Of a stretch of DNA of 64,000 nucleotides, positions 9,642-20,909 are shown one piece after another (position 1 is the first letter of the stretch; the number at the start of each line of letters is the position of its first letter). Below the pieces are notes generated by a model, which was given only the letters and a program-made list of their open reading frames with translations, did not search any database and was not told the origin of the DNA. The DNA lies in contig NRSV01000089.1 of assembly GCA_002286855.1 (NCBI GenBank), forward strand, positions 1 through 64,000. Reading direction: 5' to 3'. Both the position numbers and the translations under genes were made by a program. Origin of the DNA: Bipolaris cookei (Eukaryota > Ascomycota > Dothideomycetes > Pleosporales > Pleosporaceae).

Positions 9642-12107
9642 ATGGTGTCTTCGGAGCGCCTCGAGAAGTTACGCGGGCTGATCAAATCTGACGTCGATGC
9701 TCTCCCTGATCGCCGCAACTCCCCAGGTCGTATGTTTGACGACTATGACTCCTCTGGCAGTGTGTCTCTTAAACCTCACCTACTAGACATGCCTCTCCCC
9801 CAACAATACACATCAGAAGAGACGGGTACATGTCTGGCGACACCGGCCTCCGCCACAACTGCTTCCTTTACAGAAAATTCACACCGCCAATTGCTCTGGA
9901 TGAACGACGCCTCGAGCTCGTTCAACCCGAGTCTTGACGCGATGCGCATATCCGACCCTCCATCTCCTCCTCATATTAAAGACCCCCCCACAGCCAATCT
10001 TCGACGTGGAGAGTTAGCTTCAGCACGTCACCATTTTACACCGATCCAAGCATTGGCCAAGTATCCTTACACGTACTGCAATAAGAGCCATATGCAAACC
10101 ATCGCCTCTGCTTTCTTTGACCAAGGGAAATTTTGGAACCGGGGTTGGGATATGTAAGTTGATTTGACATCCGTCACCTACATTTGCATGTCCATTGTCA
10201 AAACATATACCATGAATAACAATGACCCCTGGCGAATATCGGCAGGATACCACCTAGCCACCTTCCAAAATTTAACAGGATTACCAGATAATATCGATGA
10301 ATGGGCTTTTTTGGGCTTCACATGCAACAAACAGACCTCCTCAATTTCAACTTTCAACTTTTGTCTTCTTGTAATAGGCGAAAACCATTGGCTGATCGTA
10401 ATAGTTACTACGTCTGGCCCATCGACTCTTCCAAGCCTGCCCTCCTCGTTCATGAGAACCAGGTACAGGCTCTGCTTACCGAGATTAATCATCAGCTTCA
10501 ACTTGATCTACGTATTACCAATCACCAACGAGAGGAAGGCCTGGTGACACGCTTCCCTAACCATCCTCGGTTCTTACCGAGATATCTTGGGCGTTCATAC
10601 TCGCGCCAGGATATCGAAGATATGGTCGCAATCGCGCCAAATGAAACGCATCGAGCCGTCGGAGAATCTCCTCATCCTAACCTCCAGCCAGCCGAGTTGG
10701 ATATTTTCAACCAATTGATGGAGGATATTGCACAAGTGCAGAGAACGAAGGGAAAGGCGAAGGCTAAGAGACAGCAAGACCGTTTAGCCAAGAACAAAAC
10801 AATGGTGGGTCAGTTCAAGCGCGCGCAGAGGCATCTGGGGCTCTGTGAAACTGAGCAAATATATCCATCGGCAGAATCTAGGCCGTCTCCAACTGTCGAT
10901 CCATCTATGCCTGCCCCATTTATTTTCGACCAGTCCGTGGTCTTCGTTTGTGTCGATGTGGAATCCTACGAGGCAGCTCATCACAAGATTACCGAAATAG
11001 GAGTCGCTACACTGGATACACGAGACCTGCAAGGCATCGCACCAGGCGAAAATGGAAAAGCATGGAGAGAGAAGATTCGGGCTCGCCACTTTCGCATCAA
11101 AGAGTACAAGCACCTGGTTAACAATCTCTACATCATAGGGCATCCCGATGGCTTCCTATTTGGCGAATCCACGTTTGTCTCACTCAATGAAGCCGCAAAG
11201 CATGTCGCGGCCTGTTTTCGAGCACCATTTGGGGATGTAGATACGCCGACGGAGCAGTCGAATGAGAAACGTAACGTCGTTCTCCTTGGGCATGATACAC
11301 TGGGCGATGTCCGTTATTTACAGCAACTTGGATATGATCCGGTAAAAGAGGAAAATATTCTCGAAGTTATGGATACGGCCATCATGTACCGAGTCTGGCA
11401 CCGTGATCAGCAGTCTACCAAGTTATCGAACATACTGAGCGACTTCGACATTGTTGGATGGAAACTTCATAATGCTGGGAATGACGCGGTATACACGCTA
11501 CAAGCTATGCTGGGAATCTGCGTCCGTGAAGCTACGATTCGTGATTCTCTGGACCCCGAGGAGATACATGAGACTAGCAAAGCTGCTGTTCGAGAAATGG
11601 CTGACCAGGAGGATCAAGCCAATGTGGTAGGTTGGAGCGAGCATAAAGTAGACAGTCACCGCAGTCCGCCAGTGCTGCATGCTACCCATCTCACAACAGA
11701 CACAATGTTGGCGCAGTTCGGACAGGCGGCTGTGCCACGATATGATGGCTCGTCTGACATTAGTATTTGTAGCGAACAAGAACGCCGCCATGACCGAGGC
11801 GTCGCGGATATTTCGCGAAGAGGGGACAAATGCTGTGCTTCCAGCGGAGACTATGGCTCGTCTGAGAGAGGAGCATACGATGGCTCATGGCACGGTCAGA
11901 CGGAAAATGCAGGATTGGCTACGGAAGCGACTCAAGCTCAAGAGCAAGGACATTGGCAGGACCTCTTAGATGTGTCCGTGAATATGGCCAGTTCTGAAAG
12001 CATTCCCAATGTAAGTGAGCCTACAATCGCCACACGGCTTGTGAGACCCATTTCCTTGCATCGGAGAGTTACTACTAATGACTCTGCAGGTGCAATATGA
12101 TTGGTGA
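9642..12107 (+). CDS. Gfd2/YDR514C/QIP-like DEDDh exonuclease-fold protein
   Basis: Predicted 3'-5' exonuclease-fold protein of the fungal Gfd2/YDR514C group, which includes the Neurospora quelling partner QIP. The model has exons 9642-10153, 10405-12010 and 12090-12107 (711 aa). The first intron (251 nt) joins GWD to YYVWP, a join typical of this family; the second is GTAAGT...CTCTGCAG. After a conserved N-terminal domain (TPIQALAKYPYTYC, then FPNHPRFLPRYLG) and a Lys-rich helix, the RNase H-like fold begins at VFVCVDVESYE. It continues with HKITEIGVATLDT, LLGHDTLGDVRYL and HNAGNDAVYTLQAML, which carry the acidic residues and histidine expected of DEDDh enzymes. The serine-rich tail is not conserved in my recollection, and the last 18-nt exon is tentative. 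Confidence 0.75.
10154..10404 (+). other. 251-nt first intron of the exonuclease gene
   Basis: The donor is GTAAGT and the acceptor chosen is AATAG at 10404. The nearer acceptor CAG at 10245 leads to a stop after a few codons. The 10404 choice joins two blocks that are contiguous in the family. The intron is three to five times longer than most others here. Confidence 0.6.
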
Positions 12108-12764
12108 GGGAGTGACATGATGGAAATGCGTCGGCCACGAGTCGGAGGGTGCTAGCTATGGGCTCATGCGCACAACGTACTTCTCTTTTCGGTTTTCAGA
12201 TGCGGCTAGGCATGCAAGTAATCGTGGCCCGCAATTCAGGTGAGAGCACTAGTAGTTGCAGCCAGAATACCTTCGCAGCTTCTGGCGACACTGCAAACAT
12301 TGGCAATTGACGTTAGCTATTCAGCTCTCGACTTGAACGGTTGTTAAATCTCGTTAGTGTTTGTGCCGTTCGAGTGTGCTACTAACCGCGTACGTGGTAT
12401 AAACTTGAAGATCTGCCGGATGCGATTTAGCTAAGCGTGCCTTGTCACCGCTTTCTGCCCAAGCAGTTAGCTTCCTATTGCCGGGGTACGGCCGGGCTCA
12501 GTGTGGGATCAACGGTTCTTCCACCAGTCCATTATTAACCCAGCTCGTCCGCCATCGCAATGGCAGAAAAGTTGCTTTATCGCAATGCGTTTTCGCTCTG
12601 GGCTCATCCCCCTTTACTTCCTGTCTTTTTCTCTAATTATTTTTAATTTTACTTAACCACTTCGCGCAGCACCGCCTGACCTGTTATGACGACGTGTCGG
12701 ACAGCAGTCTCCGAAAAGCCCTTTCCTTGTTGTATCACGAGACCCAGAGAGCCACAGTCTTACC
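12108..12764. other. intergenic region, exonuclease to BOR1-like gene
   Basis: Contains the 3' region of the exonuclease gene and the promoter and leader of the transporter gene. A pyrimidine/AT-rich stretch at 12600-12660 lies 100-150 nt before the transporter ATG. I see no additional gene. Confidence 0.5.
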
Positions 12765-14651
12765 ATGCAGGACTCCACGCTGCTGAGCCGTTCTTCAGGA
12801 TCGCGCGGACCTTGTCCAGAAGACAATGGAGCGGTAAACGATGGTCATGTCAATCGCGAAGAACAACAAATAAATGCATCAAACCAATCACCTTCTGTGA
12901 AGAAGAAGAGGAGCACATGGTGGAAGACGAGCCTGTTCAGCGGCATGATCAAGGATGTTCGTCGACGAGCACCCTTTTACTGGAGTGACTGGAAAGATGC
13001 ATGGGACTATCGTGTGGTGCCCGCGACAGTATACATGTACTTTGCCAATATCCTGCCCGCGCTTGCCTTCTCCCTCGACATGTTTGAAAAGACGAAGCAA
13101 AGTTTTGGCGTCAATGAAGTCCTGCTCGCCTCTGTGCTGGGCTCGGTCGTCTTCTCGCTCACAGCAGCACAGCCTCTCGTCATTGTAGGCGTTACGGGCC
13201 CGATTACCGTGTTTAACTACACCGTGTATGACATCGTTGTCCCGCGCGGCACCAATTACTTTGCCTTTATGGCCTGGATTGGCATTTGGTCGCTCATCTT
13301 CCACTGGATCCTGGCTGTCACTAACTCTTGCAATGGACTACGCTACGTCACGCGGTTTTCCTGCGACATTTTCGGCTTCTACGTTGCGTTCATCTATCTG
13401 CAAAAGGGCATCCAAGTCCTGGCAAGGCAGTGGGAAGTCAGCGATGCGTCGGCGTACCTGTCCATTGTGGTTGCGCTTCTGGTCACGGCGGTGGCATACC
13501 TGTGTGGTGTAATTGGGCAATCATCGCTCCTGCAACGCCATGTAAGGAAGTTTATCGAGGACTACGGTACCCCGTTGACCGTGGTATTCTTCACGGGCTT
13601 CATCCACATTGGCAAGATGGCAGGTATCGAACTGCTCAAGCTACCTACATCCAAAGCCTTCTTCCCCACGACCGATCGCGGATGGTTAATTCATTTCTGG
13701 GATATCAGTGTCGGCGACGTGTTCCTCGCTATCCCTTTTGCCATTCTGCTCACCATCCTTTTCTGGTTCGACCACAACGTATCCAGCCTCATTGCACAGG
13801 GAACTGAATTCCCGCTCCGAAAGCCAGCAGGATTCCACTGGGACTTGTTTCTCCTAGGTCTGACGACCGGTGTTGCTGGCCTCCTCGGCGTTCCTTTCCC
13901 CAATGGCCTTATCCCGCAGGCCCCCTTCCACACGACATCCCTCTGTGTGACACGCACAATCTCCAACAGTGATCAAAGCGATGACGACGACGAGGCGAAC
14001 AAAGGCCGCACGCGCACGGTAGTCGACCACGTTGTTGAGCAGCGTGTCTCAAACCTTGCTCAAGGTCTCCTCACACTAGGCACCATGACCGGCCCCTTAC
14101 TCATCGTCCTTCACCTCATCCCGCAAGCCGTCCTCGCGGGCCTCTTCTTCGTAATGGGCATCCAGGCCCTCGAAGCAAACGGCCTCACGCTCAAGCTCCT
14201 CTTTCTCGCTCGCGACCGCCATCTCACGCCTAAGTCCGAGCCGCTGCTGCGCATCCAGCGCCGCTGGGTCATATGGGCTTTTGTCGGCCTTGAGCTCATC
14301 GGCTTCGGCGCCACGTTTGCGATTACTCAGACAATTGCTGCAATTGGGTTTCCCGTCTTCATCTTCTTGTATATTCCTATGCGCACCTGGCTCATGCCCC
14401 GCTTCCTTACTCCCGACGAGTTGGCCATCTTGGATGCGCCGACGGCGAGCCCGTTTACCATGGAGAGCGTGGGCGGCAATCATGGTGAGGTGGTCATCGA
14501 GCCACAGCCCGTGGCCGCGTTGCGGCTTGGTGATGAAGCTGAGAGGGGGCAGAGCACATCGAGTGGTATTATTGAAGGAGGAGGCAGGTGGAGAGGGAGT
14601 TGTCGTGCCACACAGGATGTAGGGGTAGACGATATCGAGAAATCATATTAG
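12765..14651 (+). CDS. BOR1-like SLC4 family anion (borate/bicarbonate) transporter
   Basis: Plasma-membrane anion transporter of the HCO3- cotransporter (SLC4) family. Yeast Bor1 exports borate and affects vacuolar protein handling. The single exon encodes 628 residues. After a ~65-residue hydrophilic N-terminus come the hallmarks DWKDAWDYRVVPATVYMYFA, QPLVIVGVTGPITVFNYTVYD and GLLGVPFPNGLIPQAPFHT, spread through roughly 12-14 hydrophobic spans. The C-terminal tail is hydrophilic and glycine/arginine-rich. The ATG at 12765 opens the frame, and length and domain order are normal for fungal Bor1. Boron specificity is inferred from family, not shown. Confidence 0.92.
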   Translation: MQDSTLLSRSSGSRGPCPEDNGAVNDGHVNREEQQINASNQSPSVKKKRSTWWKTSLFSGMIKDVRRRAPFYWSDWKDAWDYRVVPATVYMYFANILPALAFSLDMFEKTKQSFGVNEVLLASVLGSVVFSLTAAQPLVIVGVTGPITVFNYTVYDIVVPRGTNYFAFMAWIGIWSLIFHWILAVTNSCNGLRYVTRFSCDIFGFYVAFIYLQKGIQVLARQWEVSDASAYLSIVVALLVTAVAYLCGVIGQSSLLQRHVRKFIEDYGTPLTVVFFTGFIHIGKMAGIELLKLPTSKAFFPTTDRGWLIHFWDISVGDVFLAIPFAILLTILFWFDHNVSSLIAQGTEFPLRKPAGFHWDLFLLGLTTGVAGLLGVPFPNGLIPQAPFHTTSLCVTRTISNSDQSDDDDEANKGRTRTVVDHVVEQRVSNLAQGLLTLGTMTGPLLIVLHLIPQAVLAGLFFVMGIQALEANGLTLKLLFLARDRHLTPKSEPLLRIQRRWVIWAFVGLELIGFGATFAITQTIAAIGFPVFIFLYIPMRTWLMPRFLTPDELAILDAPTASPFTMESVGGNHGEVVIEPQPVAALRLGDEAERGQSTSSGIIEGGGRWRGSCRATQDVGVDDIEKSY

Positions 14652-15421
14652 GTGGGTGCCTATGTATGTAGCGTGTTGGAATTTACAGGGGAGGATAGTA
14701 GATTGAAATGAAGGAGTACACACCGAACTAGGAAAAATGAAATTCTTGTCCCGTTTTTCAATGCTTAGAATCTAGTACATCTTCATGAAGACACACGTAT
14801 CCTTGTGTCTGGTTCCTACAAAAACAGCGCCCGTTACTCTACAAAGGATTGCCACCAAACATCTACACGACCAAGGATTACGCGAACAACTTTGGATGCA
14901 GATTCTCCAGCAACAACCCCAATTACTCTATGCATGTCATTTGCATCTCATGTAGAAAGAAAAGAACTTAGTTATTTCATAGTCATGACTAGGTTTTTCC
15001 ACAAATAGTAATACATGGAAACGACCAATGTCTATTATTGAGCTGCAACGCTCCTTGCCAACAGACCGGGAAAAGAGATAGATACGAAAAGAAGAGACGA
15101 GGATTTAGTCTTCCAAAACAAAGACTTCGTGATTGCATTGAATCTGCCGCCTTTACTTTTAGCTTTTTTGCTATTAATGCAGCTGGAATTATATCTAACA
15201 AGAACAAAAAGACAAAAACAATGGTAACAAAGACACGAATGTGACAGAGCGGAGGTGAGGAAAGAAAAGTCTAGTACGCGACAAAAGGAGAAAGACGAGG
15301 AGTGGTAGATGATGCATCGATGCATCGAGTAGGTGGAACCATGAGAGAAAAACAAAAGAAAAAATGCACAAAGGAAACGACATATACATCCCCACGCCTC
15401 TTCAAAACGCCTCCTAACCTC
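14652..15421. other. convergent 3' intergenic region
   Basis: Lies between the ends of the BOR1-like (+) and EFR3 (-) genes. It is AT-rich with oligo-A tracts at 15190-15370, as expected for facing 3' UTRs. No gene is supported. Confidence 0.5.
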
Positions 15422-18400
15422 TTAGTATGGCGCCTTGCGCACCCCTACCTCCTCAACATCCCCATCCTCCACATCTGCATCCTCAACACCAATGCTATCC
15501 AAGAAGCCCGAGAAATCCGGTTTAGAGGGGCCAAGGACATGTTTGCCTGAGCTATTCCTCCTTTCTCCACTCCGGCTCCTGCTAGCCCCACTCTTGACGC
15601 TTCGCGCCTTGTTCACCATACCGCCATTTGACGTGGTGCGAGGCCGCGAAGCAAAGTCTTTGGAATGGATCTCACCATTGGCGTTTGCCTTGAGATCTTC
15701 TGGAATAGGAGGCACTGGAGGGAGGTTGTCCATGGTATACGGTTGCTCACGAGGTTGTGCGTTTGAGTGCGTCGACGTGGCTGTCAACGGGCGAGGTGTC
15801 GATGTCACAGCAGGTGTGGACGGCGAGTCGGAGTTCTGAAGGTGCTGAGAATCCCGAGCTGGGTTTGTAGTGATGAAGGATGCATCGGAAAGCGAATGTA
15901 CACTAATGAGCGATTCCGAGGTTGTGGATGCATGATCAGAAGAGGATTTGCGGTGGCGCCGTGATGGAGCGCGAACTGAATAACTTGTCCTGGGCACCGC
16001 GCCGCTGGAGGTGGATAGAGCACGCCTGAGGTCATCGACACGCACAGTCGAGCGCATAGATGAGGAGCTGTTGGGTGTACCGCCAGGACTGCGACTTCGG
16101 TTTGGTGAGGAGAGACGACCTGCCAGACCATAAGCAGTAGATGGGGGTCTGCTCTGCGCTCGCCTAGGACTGGGGGCAGGGGAGCTCGCATTGCTGTCAA
16201 GATTTCCGTGTGGAATGTTAACACCAAGAAAGTTGTTCTTGGTATAATGAGTCCCAGACCTGGACCCGGTCATTGATGCAGATGTAGAGTCTTTGGTGTG
16301 GCTTGCCAGGCATTCGTCACGAGACCATTGAGAGATGAGATCCTCCCGGACTTTGAATGACAACTCGGGGGCATCCCTAGGAGCCACTGGCTGGACTGGT
16401 TGATGGATTGCTGGAATCGAGGCGTTTGCAACCCCTCCGCGGCTGGGCGACCCTGGGGGCGAAGACGGCGGAGAATGTAGGGAAGTTGAATAACCTTCCG
16501 AGATCTTCTCAACAAGTGCTTCTAGATTGTCAAAGGGTCTGAGGGCCTCGTTCTGAACAATTTCTGGAGGTACTGCAACCGGTGTTGGGTGCGGCGTTTC
16601 AATCAAATCGATGGGCATAGGTGGGACGTTGATGCTCTTCATCCATAAACCCTTCTGGTTTCTACGCGTAATCTCGTTGTGCAATGCGCGACCGACAGAA
16701 GACACTTCAAAGTCTAGAGCCGTACTGAGTGCCCAGAGGTAGCCATGCACCAGACTCCCTATGCGCAACTTGGCGCCAGGATCTTCTATAGTTGCGATAT
16801 CCTCTTGTAGTCGCATGATCATTGGCAACCCGCTCCTTGCAGCGTTGACGCCTAACCGGTTGACTAAGGTAGTAAGAAGGAGGTGCAGAAGCAAATAATC
16901 GGCTTCGGAGTCAATGTATTGATGTGCGTTTTCATACACAGCCAGATGGAGTAGAGGCAGAAAGGTATCCTTGCCACGCTTAGATACCCTCTCCCTTGTA
17001 GAGGCGTTCGAAACCGCTCGTCTAGACAGTGAATTCTTGTCGTTGTCCTTCTCCTTCCGTCTGTAGTTGTCTACAATCTTTAGGTCTTCCTTGTCCTTCT
17101 CAGTATTCAGCCAAGTAACCAACGCGTCAACATAAGCCTTTCTGACTCGGCCACTGGGGTCGCGCAGCAGCCACTGTGAGCCTTCCCACACACTGACGCC
17201 AACCTTACTTCGCGACACCGAGGCTGGAGAACCATCCGGTTTCCGCGCGTTCGCCCTCTTCAAGATGGCCTTGACGGCGTCGAGAGCCGTGATGCGTGCT
17301 GTCTCAAATGAGAAGAACCGGTCAACATGAGTCTTCTCTTGCATGCTGATTGAGTCTGCAACAGCCTCCACGGCACCTTCAGGGTTCTGTATGGCTTCAG
17401 CCGTAGTAGAAATGGACGAGAGACGCGAGGGCTTGAGGCGGCTCAGGATTGCTTCGACCATGTCTGAGATTTGGTCTGTATAGTACACGTGGGTTGCAAG
17501 ATCTGCCATACATTTCTGTACAGTGTCTAAGAGCTGCAATCTTGTGCCCGAGAGCTTCTTCACAACTTCCATGACGACACCGTCCACGTTGTTTGTGGAT
17601 AAATTCTTGCTTTCATCTTTTTCCGACATGATAGAAGTCGTCTGCTGATGATGCGGCAAGATGTTCGATCCTGGCCCACCGAGCTGTAACAGTAATAGAG
17701 TGTGCGAGATGAATCCTACCAGTACATCCATGACACTAAGGCCGATGAAGTTGATAGGCGAGGCAAGAAGATAGTCAATGACAGTGGCGAGCACCAGTTG
17801 TCGGTCGAGATCGTCCTCCACGATTGGGCTGCGGACCAAGGCCTCAACTGCTCCCACAAGAATCGTGTATCGATCTTGCACAGGCACCCACACACAGATC
17901 ATGGCCATGAGCGTCGTTGCCCAATGACTGCTTTCGCTTGGTGGCATCTCTAGTTGGCTCTTGATGTGTGTGCTTATAAAGTCGAGGACGGCGGATGTCG
18001 CGAGCCGGAGCTGACCGCGATTCACCCCTTGGAAGATGCTTCTTAGCGCCTGGAGCGCGAGCACGCCAACCTCCTCTTCAGCCAGTTTGTCCGCGTCTTC
18101 GGTTGTTCCAGATGCGGCTATTGGGTCTCCGTCCTCGTCGTCGGTTCGGGCTGTGGATACGCTTTGTCGCCGCCGTGTTGCGGTTTCCTTGTCGTGCTCG
18201 CCCTGGGCGGCTTCCCGGATCTCGAGCTGCTTAAGGTATGCGCCGGTCTCTGCGTGTATATTTGCAAGTATGACTGGTATGATGACGGCCAGCTGTCGCC
18301 CCGTCTCCGACCCCAGTGACTCGGACGAGGCCACGGCCTTGAGCGCCTGCAGGCCAACCTTGCGGTGCCTGATGGCAACGGGCCAGGTCGCGGCGCCTTT

Positions 18401-18889
18401 GCCCGTCTTGACCGCATCCTTGGACGCAAACTGAGCATACAACTGGACAATCTCCTCGTACTTCTTAATGTAGTCCTGATCGGCAGCGAGAGCGGCGGGG
18501 TCTTGGTGGGCGCATAGTGCCTCGAAGGTCGGGACCGACTCCTCGACCATGGCCAGGTTGTCCGAGTTGAGGATGGTGCGCAGGATTTGCAGGACGGAGC
18601 CGGCGTAGAGGGGGAGGTCGCGCGGGCACTTCTCAATCACCGTTTTGACAATCTGCAGCGTGACCTGGACATTGCCGGTGCGGACTTTCCACACATCCTT
18701 GGTGGCCTTCTTGTCGAGGAAGTCGACGACCTTCTGGAGCTTGCTGCGGCGGGTGCTTGCATAGTAGAGCAGGTAGCTCAATTCGCTCGAGTTGGCCTTG
18801 GCGTCGGCATTGTTCTTCTGGACCTTGGGGTAGCACTTGAGGACCAGCACCTGGTGCTTTGGGCGGCACGCCTGACGTGCGGCGTTCAT
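15422..18889 (-). CDS. EFR3: EFR3 protein, plasma-membrane anchor of the PI 4-kinase complex
   Basis: EFR3 is a peripheral plasma-membrane scaffold that, with Ypp1/TTC7, recruits PI4-kinase Stt4 to make PI4P. The frame encodes about 1155 residues from the ATG at 18889. The N-terminal block (CRPKHQVLVLKCYP, NSSELSYLLYYASTRRSKLQKV, GNVQVTLQIV) is the EFR3 signature and precedes long helical, HEAT-like repeats. The last ~350 residues are Ser/Pro-rich and disordered. The frame stays open upstream to 19060, but those 57 extra residues are low-complexity (a run of Ile/Thr) and family members start with MNA..., so 18889 is preferred. No intron is needed. Confidence 0.9.
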   Translation of the reverse strand: MNAARQACRPKHQVLVLKCYPKVQKNNADAKANSSELSYLLYYASTRRSKLQKVVDFLDKKATKDVWKVRTGNVQVTLQIVKTVIEKCPRDLPLYAGSVLQILRTILNSDNLAMVEESVPTFEALCAHQDPAALAADQDYIKKYEEIVQLYAQFASKDAVKTGKGAATWPVAIRHRKVGLQALKAVASSESLGSETGRQLAVIIPVILANIHAETGAYLKQLEIREAAQGEHDKETATRRRQSVSTARTDDEDGDPIAASGTTEDADKLAEEEVGVLALQALRSIFQGVNRGQLRLATSAVLDFISTHIKSQLEMPPSESSHWATTLMAMICVWVPVQDRYTILVGAVEALVRSPIVEDDLDRQLVLATVIDYLLASPINFIGLSVMDVLVGFISHTLLLLQLGGPGSNILPHHQQTTSIMSEKDESKNLSTNNVDGVVMEVVKKLSGTRLQLLDTVQKCMADLATHVYYTDQISDMVEAILSRLKPSRLSSISTTAEAIQNPEGAVEAVADSISMQEKTHVDRFFSFETARITALDAVKAILKRANARKPDGSPASVSRSKVGVSVWEGSQWLLRDPSGRVRKAYVDALVTWLNTEKDKEDLKIVDNYRRKEKDNDKNSLSRRAVSNASTRERVSKRGKDTFLPLLHLAVYENAHQYIDSEADYLLLHLLLTTLVNRLGVNAARSGLPMIMRLQEDIATIEDPGAKLRIGSLVHGYLWALSTALDFEVSSVGRALHNEITRRNQKGLWMKSINVPPMPIDLIETPHPTPVAVPPEIVQNEALRPFDNLEALVEKISEGYSTSLHSPPSSPPGSPSRGGVANASIPAIHQPVQPVAPRDAPELSFKVREDLISQWSRDECLASHTKDSTSASMTGSRSGTHYTKNNFLGVNIPHGNLDSNASSPAPSPRRAQSRPPSTAYGLAGRLSSPNRSRSPGGTPNSSSSMRSTVRVDDLRRALSTSSGAVPRTSYSVRAPSRRHRKSSSDHASTTSESLISVHSLSDASFITTNPARDSQHLQNSDSPSTPAVTSTPRPLTATSTHSNAQPREQPYTMDNLPPVPPIPEDLKANANGEIHSKDFASRPRTTSNGGMVNKARSVKSGASRSRSGERRNSSGKHVLGPSKPDFSGFLDSIGVEDADVEDGDVEEVGVRKAPY

Positions 18890-19451
18890 TGAGCCTCGGG
18901 CGCACGAGGGCGAGGTTGCAGGCTCGAGACGGCGTGTTGGGTGTGCAGCGACGGAAGCACGGAACACGGCGGCGGCGACGGTGGTGGTGATGATGATGAT
19001 GATGACGACGGAGGACGGAGGTCGCGGGGAGGGGCGGTTGTTAGGGATATTGGGCCTCACTCGACTGGATGGCGCGCGTAAGGGGAGTGAGGTCTATTGC
19101 GGGAGCATTGTCTGACACAGGACACGACACGACAGGACGAGACTCGTAGGGGGTTACTGGTTGGCATCCATCTGAAGCACTGCACACGGCCGCAAAGGGA
19201 GACGAGGGCGTCGGGGACTTAGTTGCGAGTAGTCCAGGCCTGGCCTGGGTTGTGGCTCGGGATACGCCCCGGCCCTTTCTGTTTCCCTGGCCGAGCTCCC
19301 TAGTCAGCCCTAACCACTCCGCCAAGCATACCCGGCATCGCTGAAACCCTTTCTTGTTGTACACGTATCTCTCTATCCATTTGTCTAGTCACCACGTCGC
19401 CAGTCTTGTTTATACAATACAATACACTGCACTGCACGCCCAAACCCCCCT
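18890..19451. other. EFR3 leader/promoter and facing 3' region
   Basis: Contains the EFR3 upstream region, including a GAT/GGTGGT trinucleotide tract at about 18965-19010 that the open frame reads as poly-Ile/Thr. The 3' flank of the next minus-strand gene follows. No separate gene is seen. Confidence 0.5.
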
Positions 19452-20690
19452 TCACCGCCTGCTGCCTCGTCCCATCCATCGATGTTTGCGCTCCGGCCGC
19501 GGCCTGTCCTCGTACCTGTGCTTGTGCCTGTCTTCATCCTCATCCTCCTCCATTGCCCCCTTGTCCTCTGCTCTTTGCTTTTTATCTACATCAGGCACCA
19601 GGAACCTATATGTCTCCGCATCTTTGGCCAGATGCTTCTTCTCCTCAGCCCCATATGTGACATCTCCACCCTTACCATATTTCGCTTTAGCCTTTTGTCT
19701 CGGCATGCCCGTGTTGGGTGAGTAATTCTCGTTTCCACTCTCGGCCAATTGAAGCCGCATTCGCTGTGGCAACATCTCCTGCTGTCCCTTCCTGATTGAT
19801 CTTACAACTCCTTTCTGAACCTTCTCAAATCGCTTATCCAGGTCTTGGGTGCTGGATACAAGTGTTGGTTTGGCCAGGACCCACTGGCACACCCGCCCAT
19901 CGCTGACCGGGTTGATGAGAAATGTGGTTCCTTCGGGCATCTCTTTTAGGATAAAATCCGGTCGCAAATGTGGGAAGCGAGCATGCATCCACGGCCAGAC
20001 GGTCGGGTCGCCGGGCATGAGCCTTTGTTCTTTGGCTACACTGCCCTGTAATCGAATACGAAACTCGACAGGCGAGCCCAACTCGATGAATTGGTAAGCA
20101 CGGTCCATTGACAGCCGGTAATGCGAGATCGGACTCGACTCATTGAAAATAATGTTCTTCAGTCCTCCCAGTTGTCGTCCTTTCTGAGGACTGTTCAATG
20201 AAATCCGATGCGAGCCCGCCTCCACAAACGAGAAATTTTTGAATTCATCCAAAAGATGTTCCTTTTCCTCGTTCGTAAAGGTCTTTGCCATTCCCTTTTT
20301 CAATTGTTTCATGCTGTAAATCATGTGCCCTGGCTTGACATAATTGTCGTATGCCTCTTGCAGTGACACGTCCTCCGCTATCAGGTTATACCTGGAATGG
20401 TGCTTATCCGTCTCAAAGAGGTTGATGCGGTGTGTTGATGCACTTGGGGGCTCTAGCTGATACCACGAGAAAGTCAAAGATTTATGCTGTCCCAACAGTG
20501 TTTTGGATTTGGCCGTCTTGTAGAGGTTCATACCTCGACGTTGCGTCAGGCATTGCAGAGGAGCGCAACGGGGAGCCGGCCGTGAGCATTGTGGCCGGTG
20601 TAACGCTTCGAGGGCGTGAACCGGAATGCGAATTGGTGGTAGAAGGATCGAGCGAAACTCGACGAGCGAAGTGCGCGTTGCTAGACGCAT
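19452..20690 (-). CDS. conserved protein, possibly mitochondrial IF3-like
   Basis: A 412-residue single-exon protein starting at the ATG at 20690. The first ~60 residues are rich in Arg/Ser/Leu with almost no acidic residues, as in a mitochondrial presequence. The middle contains a stretch near residue 190 (HYRLSMDRAYQFIELGSPVEFRI) that resembles the C-terminal domain of bacterial IF3, where a helix and a 'FLxxGxxVxxxxR' strand bind the small ribosomal subunit. The C-terminal ~80 residues are charged and disordered (acidic run, then Arg-rich). Identity as a mitochondrial IF3/Aim23-type factor is a weak inference. It could instead be a lineage-specific mitoribosome-associated protein. Confidence 0.6.
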   Translation of the reverse strand: MRLATRTSLVEFRSILLPPIRIPVHALEALHRPQCSRPAPRCAPLQCLTQRRGMNLYKTAKSKTLLGQHKSLTFSWYQLEPPSASTHRINLFETDKHHSRYNLIAEDVSLQEAYDNYVKPGHMIYSMKQLKKGMAKTFTNEEKEHLLDEFKNFSFVEAGSHRISLNSPQKGRQLGGLKNIIFNESSPISHYRLSMDRAYQFIELGSPVEFRIRLQGSVAKEQRLMPGDPTVWPWMHARFPHLRPDFILKEMPEGTTFLINPVSDGRVCQWVLAKPTLVSSTQDLDKRFEKVQKGVVRSIRKGQQEMLPQRMRLQLAESGNENYSPNTGMPRQKAKAKYGKGGDVTYGAEEKKHLAKDAETYRFLVPDVDKKQRAEDKGAMEEDEDEDRHKHRYEDRPRPERKHRWMGRGSRR

Positions 20691-20909
20691 CGTGTTTGCA
20701 ACTGAAGATTGTGCAACTCAATCGCGCGGAAATCGCACTTCATGACTCGTGTTTCGCCAAGATCACGTGCCTTGCGACGTCGTGACGTGAACAATTACTG
20801 CATTACTATGTTACTGCTATGTTACTGCTATAACTTCAAGCTATAGACAACATATATGAACATACATAGCACTAGAGCTTGCAAACAAAAAAACATGTAC
20901 ATTTCTCCA

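Noticed and set aside
15805..18892. Several 65-172 codon frames on both strands inside EFR3
   Set aside because: They overlap a long, well-supported EFR3 frame and share its composition; shadows.
18890..19060. EFR3 extended N-terminus from an upstream start
   Set aside because: The extra 57 residues come from a low-complexity trinucleotide tract, and family members begin at the downstream Met.
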